Assembly: GCA_009809945.1 (NCBI GenBank)
Contig: WTPW01002188.1
Coordinates: forward strand, 43,110 to 107,109
Source of the DNA: Gigaspora margarita
Taxonomy: Eukaryota > Glomeromycota > Glomeromycetes > Diversisporales > Gigasporaceae
Direction of reading: 5' to 3'
DNA length: 64,000 bases
Position numbers and translations under genes: made by a program. This document shows, one piece after another, positions 1 through 9,747 of this stretch (within the stretch, counting starts at the first letter, position 1; each line of letters starts with the position of its first letter). The notes under the pieces are model-generated. The model was not told the origin of the DNA. It did not search any database and saw only the letters and a list, made by a program, of their open reading frames with translations.

Positions 1-1864
1 TGAATGAAATATAAAACGAATTTTTTTAAAGATCTTAAAAGAACAGTTTATTTCGGCTAATCTCGGATTAATTAACCTTTCACTTCAACATTTAAAATAA
101 AATAAAATAAAACCTGGGGTAATAGATAAAAAGAACAAGTAAATAAGCTAATATCTATATATATATATCTATCTTATATATATATCTTGTATATATATCA
201 TATATATATATATATTTTTTATATATATATATCGATTTATTATATGATAAGCAATTAAATATTTAAATATAAATATAAATATTTACATAACGATAATAGA
301 AATATAATTAGAATTCAAGTAACAGTAGATTTTTTCACACATTTTCAATAAATAACGATAATGGGAATTTCTCATGGAATCACGAATTTATGAATTTATA
401 TGAATTTATATGAATTTATATTTATGTTAGAAAAAAAAAAGATGACGAAATTCAATGCCGCAGTGAAGACACGTGAGTACACGGAGATTTTCACATTTTA
501 AAAAGAAGACCAAAAAATCGAATATCTTTTGGATAAACATAAAAGATGATAAGACCCAAAACGGAAACGGTAATATCACAAGAGTACAAAGGGTGAACAA
601 AGACTCGCGTGTCTCCCGCTCTTTCAAATTTTGTTTGTAATCGACAAGTGTAATTCGAATAGAACACGACATTAATCTAATAAATCAACTAAGGAGGTAT
701 TGTCATACTATGTTATCGGATATTCGGTTATTTCTCGAATCTTTCACCGATCTAATCATCATCATCACTCTCTATATAGTTCGCTATTCTCCGCCAAACA
801 TCTCCGAAGAAAATGCCTACTAACTAAATTTCAAAGTCATTCTCTGATTAAATACATGTCATAATTCGTCATCTCGCATGATTTAATTATGTGTTTAGTG
901 GTATTTCGCCGCAATAAATCAGTTTTCTTAAAGAAAGTATCATGCGGTTACTCAATCAACAAAACGATGCTAATTTAGCGAGTATTACAAATATTTAAAT
1001 AAATGAGTTCTAAATAAATGCGCGGTAACTTTTTAAATGTGGTAAGACGAGATCAGATATCGTTAAACTATCGTAAATACATCGTACATGTGGCAAAAGA
1101 GAAAAAAATATATATATAACGAACGAAACACCAACATTTCAAGAATCAATCAGGATTCACCAATAAAAGAGATTTTCTTGTGTGATATCAATGAACCTGC
1201 CGAATATTGAGAAGCAGGTGTCAACGTGGTTTCTTTACGACATGAGACAGGTTTCTTGTTTCACATGTTTATTGTTGCACTGATAAGAAAGAAATGCAAT
1301 CCGATCAGCGAGACTGTTTCTCTTCTAAATTGTCATTATCTGAATTTATATCTGATATATATAATATCGATTTATATCATATCTGATTTTTATTATATCT
1401 GAATTTATGTGTATTCTTATATTCTTATTGATGTACTATATAAATGTACTGTATTTTTTAATTGTATTTTTTTTAAACTTGGAGAACAAAAATTATTATG
1501 GCTTACGTGTACGTATTGGTTGTTCTTAGTAAAGCGAAAAAAAAAAAAAAAAAAAAATTAAAACTCATTCTCATCCCGTTCATTGCTGCTAGATTTATTC
1601 TTTTTTGATAGCCTCCATTATTGGAAATTGCTCCGACTAATAAATATCTGCTGATGCAAGTATTTATCTTCCCCTTTTCTTTTTCCATCTAACGAAAATA
1701 ATCAAAACTTTCTACTCTTTTTTTTTTTTCCCATCATATTTTTTTTTTTTTATTTATATAAACTGGCTACTATTGATACTTGATACTATATAGCTATTAT
1801 ACGTACAATTAATTATCTTTGTATCCGTTTGATACATATTATTTAGTTATTGATAGGTTAAACC
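1..1864. other. AT-rich intergenic region upstream of the FYRN/FYRC gene
   Basis: No gene is supported here. Two short minus-strand open frames (427-672 and 1503-1688) have no recognisable domain, and the second runs into a poly-A/T tract. Base composition from about 600 to 1300 is less extreme than in the repeat region, so an unrecognised exon or promoter elements may be present. Poly-T tracts lie at 1538-1557, 1721-1730 and 1741-1751. Confidence 0.5.
152..232. repeat. (TA)n microsatellite
   Basis: Alternating T and A with a few interruptions by C, ending in an ATCGAT motif. The same TATATATCGAT motif recurs at 39786-40010 and 41700-41840. Confidence 0.8.
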
Positions 1865-1872
1865 TGACGTCA
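1865..1872. promoter_or_regulatory. Perfect CRE/ATF palindrome (TGACGTCA)
   Basis: An exact 8-bp cAMP-response-element palindrome lies 160 bp upstream of the ATG at 2033. bZIP proteins of the ATF/CREB family bind this site. In sequence this AT-rich the full palindrome is unlikely by chance, and its position suits a proximal promoter. Function is inferred from the motif only. Confidence 0.45.
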
Positions 1873-2032
1873 ACGTGATCAGTTTTTGCTTTTCCTATTA
1901 TAACTATAGGAAAAGGTACAAAAAATTGAATTTTTATATATCCGTGTCCGTATATACCAAAAATAAAACTGTTGACGGTTTGAATTTGGAAGGCTCGCTT
2001 TTTCTTCGCTTTTGTGTTCGACAGGCTGGACC

Positions 2033-4664
2033 ATGGCCGATCCACGATCTTTCAGAGACAAATACTATAGGTTGCGAGAAAAATACGATGCCCTTAACAA
2101 GGTTCGTTAACTTTCTAATTTTATATATATGTATATATGTATATATATATATATTTTTTTTTTCTAGCTTATACGCGTGTTAATTCATTTCGAAAAAGTA
2201 TGAAATTTGACTTTCTTAATTCCCATTAGCAAAGGGACGAATTAAAACAAAACCTAGAAATAACAAAACACAAGGCGCGCAAGCTAAAAGAGCATAACAA
2301 GTAAATTTTTATTATTATTTTTTTTTTATATCTCGTTTAGATCGTGAATTCATTTTCAAATGTTTAATTTAGTTTTTTTCTTTTTTCATATTATTCTTCT
2401 TTTTAAACCTTTATATTCCTTTTTATTTATTCTTTTTAAACCTTTATTCCTTTTTATTTATTCTTTTTAACCTTTATTCCTTTATTTTCCTTTATTCCTT
2501 TTTTTTTCACTTTCTTTTATTCATTTCATTTTTTCAGCCGTTTACTCGACCTAATGATGGACATGAATCCCAGTCTTGTTGATGACGTATCCGGGTATGT
2601 GGTTTAGATTTGGTTAAATTCTTTGTAATTGATAAACGACTTTATTTCTTTTCTAGTTTATTTTTAATTGGTTTGACAACACATTTACTAATTTTATCCT
2701 TTCCTCTTTTATAGTAGCTCTTCGTCTGATGAGTCAGACGTCCTATCTGATGCAACCTCAGACGATCTCGATACTAGTATAACTCATATTAGTAGATACG
2801 GTATTTATCTATGGTTTATTTTTTTTTTTTATGACTAAAATTTTTGTCGTTCTATTCTAAAACATTTTAATTTATATTCCCTTTTCTATTTGATCTATTT
2901 CTTTTTTCATTCATCTTTCATTTTATCCCTTTCATTCATATTCCATTTATCTTTCATTCATCATTTATCTTTCACTTATCCTCATTTATATTTTAATCCT
3001 TTATTTGTCTTAGAACAACCAAAACAATCGCCCAGAGAGTATAGAAGAAAGGTGTCACCACCTACAACACGAAAACCCCATGTATCTCCTCAAGCATCAG
3101 GTTCAAGAACTACCGGAAAACGCAAAGTAACTTTATTTTTTCGTTTTCGATTATCTTTTTTTATTCGGATTTTCATTCCATTCATTCCCTTTTTGGTTTA
3201 TTGATCTACAGACCGATGAAGGTATTGGTGCTGATGAATTGCCAACACAAAAACGTAGGCGCAAAGCTCCGGGTGTGGTAATCTATCTCTTTCATTCATT
3301 TTATTTTAATTATTTTGTAGTTCAAATTTGTCTCTCAACTATTTTTAATTATCACTAATTCTATATCTATTTCTTTTATAGAAAAAGAAACGTGACGATC
3401 GCACCGATGCTAAGAGGATTGAGGTTAGTATATTATTTTTATATAGTAACTTATGTTTCATGTAATGTCAAACTTTTATATTGTCACACCTTATTCAATT
3501 CTATATTCATTAAATGCTATCTTTTTATTATTATTATTATTATTATTTATAGCCTTTACCTATGAATCCCGATGGAACCTTAAAATTACCTGTTACTATT
3601 GGAAAAGGTACCAATGAGGTGACAATTTATCGTATAGGTAATTATGTTCAATTTATTTTTAATTTATATTTTTAATTTATATATTTAATTTATATATTTA
3701 ATTTATATTTTATTTAATTAATATTTTATAATTTATTTTATAATTTATTTTATAATTTATAGGAAATATAGTCTGGGATAAAGAAGCTTATCATACTAAT
3801 CGATATATATTTCCGGTTGGTTTTATGAGCAAAAAACAATATTTGAGCGCCGTAGATGTTACAAGGAGAACAACATACACCAGTGAAATATTGGATGGCG
3901 GTGATACTCCAATCGTACGTTTCATTAACGTTATATATATATATATTACTTTAAAAATAATTTCATCATTAATAACATTAATAACCCTTAATTTTTGTTT
4001 TCAGTTTCAGGTTACCGCCGAAGACCAACCTGGTCGCAAATTTTCTGCTAGTTCTTCTAGTGGTGTTTGGAAAAAGATTCTTGATGAAATTAATATTCAA
4101 GGTGTCCCTTCAAAAACACACGCTAGTGGTCCCGAAATGCTTGGTCTAAGTCATCTAGGTATTACAAAATATATTCAGGTAAATATTTCTATTTATAACA
4201 ATTATTTGCCTATAATCATATTTCTCATCATAATTATTATAATTATTATAATTATTATGATGATTATCTTTTTTATTATTACTCTTATAATTGTCGGGAT
4301 GCTGAAATCTAATAATTTGATTGATTAACCAATAAGGTTTTTTAATTTTGACATCCAAATTTCTGCATAATCCCCCGACAATAATTACCTTATTATCTTT
4401 ATTCATCTTTTTCAATTAATTTTTCATTATTTATCCTTCTTTATTTAGGAATTACCCGGCGCTGAAAAATGCACAAAATATGTGATGCAACGTTGGATTG
4501 ATGACGATCAACCACCACCACCTCCGCCACCTCCTATGAGTATGCCGGTTATTAAACGTGAACCCATGGATGAAGAGGAGGATGATGACGATGACAGATC
4601 CGCAATTACAAATGGCCATGAACAATACGAACATCAAATAAAAACTGAAGCTAGCAGTCCCTAA
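2033..4664 (+). CDS. FYRN/FYRC-domain nuclear protein (TBRG1-like), 11 exons
   Basis: Exons: 2033-2101, 2230-2300, 2538-2594, 2715-2800, 3014-3126, 3212-3277, 3382-3423, 3553-3637, 3763-3914, 4005-4178, 4449-4664. All introns are GT-AG and every junction keeps frame, giving 376 residues; vertebrate TBRG1 has about 410. Residues 7-60 look like a coiled coil. Residues 66-87 are a Ser/Asp-rich acidic patch. Residues 129-160 hold basic clusters (GKRK, KRRRK, KKKR), a likely nuclear localisation signal. FYRN spans about 190-245, with G-N-I-V-W and Y-I-F-P-V-G-F. FYRC spans about 248-318, with F-x-V, S-G-P-E and L-P-G-A-E-K-C. An eight-proline run (327-334) and an acidic tail follow. FYRN plus FYRC without SET or PHD domains is the TBRG1 arrangement; these modules occur in chromatin regulators. 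The ATG at 2033 is the first in frame and starts the coiled coil. Function in this organism is inferred. Confidence 0.9.
4285..4389. repeat. Small inverted-repeat (MITE-like) hairpin in intron 10
   Basis: The ends ATAATTGTCGGG and CCCGACAATAAT are inverted copies about 100 bp apart, and the adjoining inner bases also pair in part (GCTGAAAT with ATTTCTGC). It lies in the longest intron (4179-4448, 270 nt). Removing it would bring that intron close to the others in length. Confidence 0.45.
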
Positions 4665-6279
4665 ATCGTTTGTTCTACCAAACTTTATCTCGTTCTATTC
4701 TTACCCTCGTTTTGTCTGGTCGTTTCCTACGGGAAATCTCATTCCTCGTTACGAATTTTTCGTAGATAACTCATTGTTACATATTATTCAATTCTCAGTT
4801 ATCAATCTTAAAAATCGTATTATTTTTTTTTATTGTAGTTAGCATAATATGATTGTCATTTATTAATTATATATGGGACAAATTTAGGAAATGTCTGGTC
4901 ATTCATTCAATGTATATAGGAAAATCATCAAATTTTTGTGAAAAAAAAACGGGTATTTTTTTTTTTTTTTTTTTTTTTTAACTTCAAAGATTTTGCACCT
5001 TTTATACTCTCTTTGAGTATTTTTTGAACCCATTCTTTTTTTTAATATCATATGTCTATTGAATTTGAAAAATAATATATATATAATTTTATTTTTATAA
5101 TCGTTTCTTTGTTTAAAAATTTTTATGAATTCCATTTTTTTTTTTACTTGCATAATATCTAATAAATAGGTTTATATATAGCATATATATTTTATAAAAA
5201 AAATATATGTAGTTTTAAATTTTTTATTACTATACCGATACCCGATGCTAAATAAAAATTTGAGTCAAATATTGTTAAATTCTAAATATATATCAGATAT
5301 ATCAATAATTGATTTGAAATATTGTTTCATTTACGGTGTGACGGAAAGCAATTTTTGATTTTCGGTTTCAAATCAGACTTATAAAATTTTCTTGTAACTA
5401 TATCTGAAAATGAAATTTCGGAAAATTAACAAGTACTTACGTATGTAAATACTTTACGTATATATATTTTTTTAAAGATAAATTTCATTTATCATCCAAA
5501 TGATTGTTGCATAATTAGTATCAATTAACTACTGTATGAAATAGCATGTGATTACCAATTTGAATTGATTTTTTAAAAAATGTAATACGTAACTTGATAA
5601 TAAATTATTAAATAAAAAAATCTTAAATTGATAGTTTTTAACTCGACTACATTTTGAAAAAAGGGGGATTCTTTTATTTATATTTTTTAAAATGTTATAA
5701 CAATTTACAAATTGTTTCCTATTTTTGTGTACTAATTTTTAGATATTATAAATTAACCAATTAAAAATAATTATTATTTGATCAAATACAGTACCTAATA
5801 AAAGTTTTTTTTTTTGCATTTGCAATTTGTTATAATAAAATTTTATTATACTAAAATTTTAAAGCAAAAATAATAATAGAAATATAAAAATATTAGTATT
5901 ACTATTATAGTACCAAAAATTTTGATTTGATTTAATTAGAAGGTTGTTGAGAAATAAAAAATTTAAAATTTTATAATTTTATTTTTTTTTTAAAATAAAA
6001 TATCAAGAATCTAAAAAATAAACTTTGAAATTTATTTCTTGATACCTGTTTTATTAAATTAAGTCTTTTTTTTTTTATTATCCTTTAATCTATAGGCTTT
6101 TTAGGCAAATTTTCCTGGAAAAATATTATTTCTTTAAATTGTATTGCAAGCAAATTTGCTTACAACTTTTTTATAAATTTAAATTTTTTTAATAATATTG
6201 ATTTTAGCTATATATTTTTTAAATAAAATATTTAATTTTAGATAGAACTTTAGTATAATAAAAGTTTAAAGTATATATA
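4665..6279. other. AT-rich intergenic sequence, no gene
   Basis: This is the 3' flank of the TBRG1-like gene. It holds long poly-T runs (4957-4979) and many stops in all frames. From about 6095 it contains one half of a dispersed repeat that resumes at 7569 and has relatives at 14950, 57410 and 58975. I see no other structure. Confidence 0.6.
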
Positions 6280-6288
6280 TTAAAACTT
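6095..6288. repeat. Dispersed repeat with GCAAATTTGC dyad, left half
   Basis: A short dyad of the type CAGGCAAATTTGCCTG is followed by an AT-rich tail. Relatives lie at 14950-15110, 57410-57560 and 58975-59330. This copy is interrupted by the element at 6289-7559. Comparing 6262-6288 plus 7569-7580 with 59147-59185 shows the unbroken order. Confidence 0.5.
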
Positions 6289-6461
6289 GGGTGTTATTTT
6301 ATGGAGACATGTCGCCATGGAGACATGTCGCCATGGCGACCCCCGTGATCGACCAATCAAAGTCGATCACGTGTATCCTTATATTTTTTTGTTTTTTTTT
6401 TTTTAAGTTTTTTTTTTAAGTTTTTTTTTTTTTTAATAATAATTTATTAATTTAATTTTTT

Positions 6462-6777
6462 NNNNNNNNNNNNNNNNNNNNNNNNNNNNNNNNNNNNNNN
6501 NNNNNNNNNNNNNNNNNNNNNNNNNNNNNNNNNNNNNNNNNNNNNNNNNNNNNNNNNNNNNNNNNNNNNNNNNNNNNNNNNNNNNNNNNNNNNNNNNNNN
6601 NNNNNNNNNNNNNNNNNNNNNNNNNNNNNNNNNNNNNNNNNNNNNNNNNNNNNNNNNNNNNNNNNNNNNNNNNNNNNNNNNNNNNNNNNNNNNNNNNNNN
6701 NNNNNNNNNNNNNNNNNNNNNNNNNNNNNNNNNNNNNNNNNNNNNNNNNNNNNNNNNNNNNNNNNNNNNNNNNNNNN
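6462..6777. other. Assembly gap (316 N)
   Basis: An unbroken run of N inside the Mutator-like element, next to poly-T and a GC-rich tandem repeat. Open frames reported across it are artefacts. Confidence 0.99.
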
Positions 6778-6780
6778 GGA

Positions 6781-7380
6781 ACGGGAATGGCAAGAAAACG
6801 GGACGAAAACGAGGATAAGAACGGCGGACTAAAGATCGACCAAGAACAAAGAAAAAGTCCACCAAGAAACGACCGGAACCCCACCGAAAAATGACGAATT
6901 TACTGAAAGAACCCACGAAAACTGACGAAGTTACCGAAGGAACCCGAAAACGACAAAGAACTTATAGGAAACCCCACCGAAAACCAACGAAAACTCACCA
7001 AAAAACGACGAAGAATCTTAAAAAGACGAAGAACCTTAAATAATGACGAGCCTATTGAATTAACCACCGAAAAACAACTAGAAGTACCCACAAAAAAACA
7101 ATCTACCGAATCACCAAAACGCGACTTCACGCTCCTACTGCGGCTCCAACGACGACTCTAAAGAAACCAGAAAAAAACAACTTACCGAATCACCGAAATA
7201 CACCGCGACTCCTACTACGGCTTCGAAATCCACCGCGACTCCTACTACGGCTTCAAAATCCACCGCGACTCCTACTACGACTCCAACGACTACCGAAATC
7301 CACCGCAACTTCACGCTCCTACTACGACTCCAACGACGACTCCAGCGACGGCTCCAACGACAGCTCCAGCGACGCTCCAA
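6781..7380. repeat. GC-rich ACGAC/ACCGAA minisatellite
   Basis: A degenerate tandem repeat rich in CGAC and CCGAA words. The clearest part is 7199-7310, where a 30-bp unit containing CGCGACTCCTACTACGGCTT repeats about three times. It is far more GC-rich than its surroundings and gives long spurious open frames on the minus strand (Arg/Ser/Trp and Val/Gly repeats). It lies wholly within the Mutator-like element. Confidence 0.75.
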
Positions 7381-7568
7381 AAAAAAAAAAAATTTAAAAG
7401 TTAATAAATAAATAAAAAAAAAATAATAAAACAAATAGAAAAAAAAAATAAATCAAAAAAATAAAAAAAAAACATTTATTTATATGATCGGCAATCTGTA
7501 AAATGATTGGCCGATCATATAGGGTCGCCATGGCGATATGTCGCCAGAAACATTTTTCCTTAAAACTT

Positions 7569-7700
7569 TTACTATAGAATTTTTTTTAAAATTTTTCTAA
7601 ATTTTATATGTTTTTGCCTATAAAAAAATATTTACTTCTAATACAAGTCTTAATTTTTATAAATAAACTACTTAAAGTATAATAATAAAAGTTGTACTTT
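7569..7700. repeat. Dispersed repeat, right half
   Basis: Continuation of the repeat interrupted at 6288. It matches 59160-59330 in order and wording (TTTTACTATA, TTTTATATGTT, CTATAAAAAAA, ACTTCTAAT, AAGTC). Confidence 0.5.
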
Positions 7701-8660
7701 TTTATTTTTTTTATTTATTTTTTTTTTTGGTTTCAAAGTGCCCACCTTGGGATATAGAAATTATTTATTCAAGATATTATAGCCGTCAGTAACCCACATG
7801 GGGATTTACCAGCATTTGTTACATAGACGAGAATCCAACTAGCCACATGTACACTTTTGGTGTCTAATTTAAGTAGTCTGCCCAAAGGTTCCACACTAGC
7901 TGCCATATCTGCAACCCAACTACGGGAATTGCCTATTTAACCCTCTGATCTTCTGTCCCTCCTGCCAACCTATCCTGTATCACCATAACAATCCCGTTAC
8001 ATAAGTTAGTCAGACCGTTCCAGATGCTTATCCATAGTTTTTAGAACCCAGCCAGGCATTCCTGGTCTTGTTATCCTCGAAGGAAACTTGGTAGAGCATT
8101 ACTATTTCCGGTGCTTATCTACACTTTCAGTAATTTATGCTTCTACTGAAACAGACTACTTGCAGTCAGAGATTATTCTTAAACTACTACCGTTACCTAC
8201 TACTGCCCTTGTGAAGTTCACTGAACCCTAGTACTCCATTTTCTTATCAGGATTCTTTCCCTAGAATTCCAAACTACCAATCGAGTTAGCTCAGAAGGAT
8301 TGGTTAGTCAGGCTTTAAGGTGCCTTATAGTCTCCCTTTCCTTGGTTCCTACTTCTATAATGTAGGTTCTTTTCCTCCGGTACGACTCTAGTGACCAGGT
8401 TGGTATGCCTTCTTTTGCCATAGATCCTCTTGCCTGTTCAGTTTTCCGGTCAGTCACCATCCGTTCCTGTTGTACCATCGAAAGTTCTAATACCTCTTCA
8501 CTTGGATCCTGTCCAAGCCCATTTTCTGTTTTATTCTACTTGTTCCTAGGATTTTTGCACCTTTTTTTTCTTCATATAAGAGCATTTTTAGAAGTTCTAG
8601 AATCAAAAATTAAAAACGTATTCAAAAGGGCTTCTAACCCCTCTTCAAACCTCTTCTAGC
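7700..8660 (-). mobile_element. Poly(A)-tailed retroposon (SINE- or LINE-3'-like)
   Basis: Read on the minus strand, this moderately GC-rich unit ends in an A-rich tail (plus-strand T-rich tract at 7697-7730). Its last 260 bases match the insertion at 23781-24112, which is cut shorter at its 5' side and is flanked by an 11-bp duplication. A 5'-truncated relative and a poly(A) tail indicate target-primed reverse transcription. The 5' limit is uncertain and no protein is recognised. A plus-strand frame at 8405-8659 has no recognisable domain. Confidence 0.5.
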
Positions 8661-8924
8661 ATACTTTAATCACTATCAAATTTATGTTTAAAACAACCTC
8701 TAGCTTAAATCTAGCTATAAATATTGTATTTGGTATTAAACTATGTATTTGTAGTTCAAAAAATGAATATATCTTCTATAGCCTTTTTAGCCTAATTTGA
8801 TATGTAAATAAGATATCAAAAAAAATATGCTAACTTGCTTGCTCTTGTAATGCTCAAAAAATACTAAAAACATGAAGTATTGAGTGTGTTTTTTGAGCAG
8901 CATTGCAAGCCTAAAATGCATACT
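8661..8924. other. AT-rich spacer, no gene
   Basis: No open frame or recognised repeat. A short inverted pair around TTGCTTGCTCTTG and GCATTGCAAGC lies at 8832-8912. Confidence 0.4.
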
Positions 8925-9262
8925 ATTTTTAATGATATTCTAAAATAAATTCTAAAGATGATTTATTAATATCTAGCAAGGGTCAAAAATTTACATCTTT
9001 AGGTGTAAATTTTTGGAATAGGTGTAAAAAAATTTGGGTTAGGTATAAAAAAATCTGGGTTAGGTGTAAATTTTTCAAACTATTATTTTTAATAATATCC
9101 TAGAATAAATTCTAAAATCAATTTATTGCTATTTAGCAAGGGTTAAAAATTCATATCTTTAGGTTCAAATTTTTGGAATAGGTGTAAAAAAATTTGAAAT
9201 ATGTGTAAAAAAATTCAGACTAGATGTAAAAAAATCTGGGTTAGGTATAAATTTTTTGAACT
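8925..9262. repeat. Tandem duplication (about 157 bp) with GGTGTAAA sub-repeats
   Basis: A unit starting TATTTTTAATGATATTCTA at about 8927 recurs at about 9084 with few changes. Each unit contains several copies of a 15-18 bp word, AGGTGTAAAAAAATTTGGG. It lies 500 bp upstream of the polymerase relic. Function unknown. Confidence 0.65.
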
Positions 9263-9537
9263 AGGTGTAAAAATTTGATCTGACTAATTTCTATAAAGTT
9301 GAAGTTTCTAAGCCTTTTCCTGAAGTCTATTAATATATTGGGTTACATAATCTCCATTAGCATGCTTTCTACAAAGACCAGGTTCAGAGCTAGTCGGTAT
9401 ACTATATACCTTACAAAAAAATGCTTTCTAGCTCTCCAATGTCCATGATACCCTTCAGGCTGGTGACAGGTTTGCCTACAAATAGTACCAGTTCTAAGTA
9501 AATAGTTACAAAAGTATTCGCCTACTATAATAACAAG

Positions 9538-9732
9538 AATAAATATTTTATTTTAAACAAAAGATTTCGTAGTTTTAATACAAATGTTGGAGATGCCATA
9601 CTCCAAATAAATATTTTTATTTTAAACAAAAAATTTTGTAATATTAATACAAACATTAGAGAGACAATACTCGAATAAATATTTTATTTTAAACAAAAGA
9701 TTTGTACTATTAGTACAAACAATTGAAAATAC
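9538..9732. repeat. Three 67-bp tandem repeats upstream of the polymerase relic
   Basis: Copies start at about 9538, 9605 and 9674. Each begins AATAAATATTTTATTTTAA and contains ATTAGTACAAAC or a close variant. The array ends about 30 bp before the first recognisable codons of the DNA polymerase relic. An upstream control or replication element is possible but is inference. Confidence 0.7.
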
Positions 9733-9747
9733 ACACATATATTCAAA

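Larger units (their letters stand above)
6289..7559. mobile_element. Mutator-like non-autonomous element with 9-bp target duplication
   Basis: The flanking direct repeat TTAAAACTT is at 6280-6288 and 7560-7568. Inside it are long imperfect terminal inverted repeats: the left has TGGAGACATGTCGCC, then ATGGCGACCC, then GATCGACCAATC. The right end reversed has TGGCGACATATCGCC, ATGGCGACCC and GATCGGCCAATC. The left end also holds a local duplication of the GACATGTCGCC segment. Nine-base target duplications and long TIRs are typical of Mutator-like elements. The interior is an assembly gap plus a GC-rich tandem repeat; no transposase is visible, though the gap could hide sequence. A related repeat at 59147-59185 gives an empty-site comparison. 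Confidence 0.65.

Noticed and set aside
427-672. 81-codon minus-strand frame as a gene
   Set aside because: No domain, no homologous pattern that I recognise and no supporting splice or promoter signals.
3825-4328. Single-exon 167-residue protein inside the FYRN/FYRC gene
   Set aside because: It is exon 9, intron 9, exon 10 and part of intron 10 read through; the Ile-rich parts are intron sequence.
6447-6916. Long minus-strand open frames across 6447-6916
   Set aside because: They exist only because the run of N is read as open.
7135-7434. Arg/Ser/Trp-rich and Val/Gly-rich minus-strand protein
   Set aside because: Translation of the 30-bp minisatellite; periodicity equals the repeat unit.
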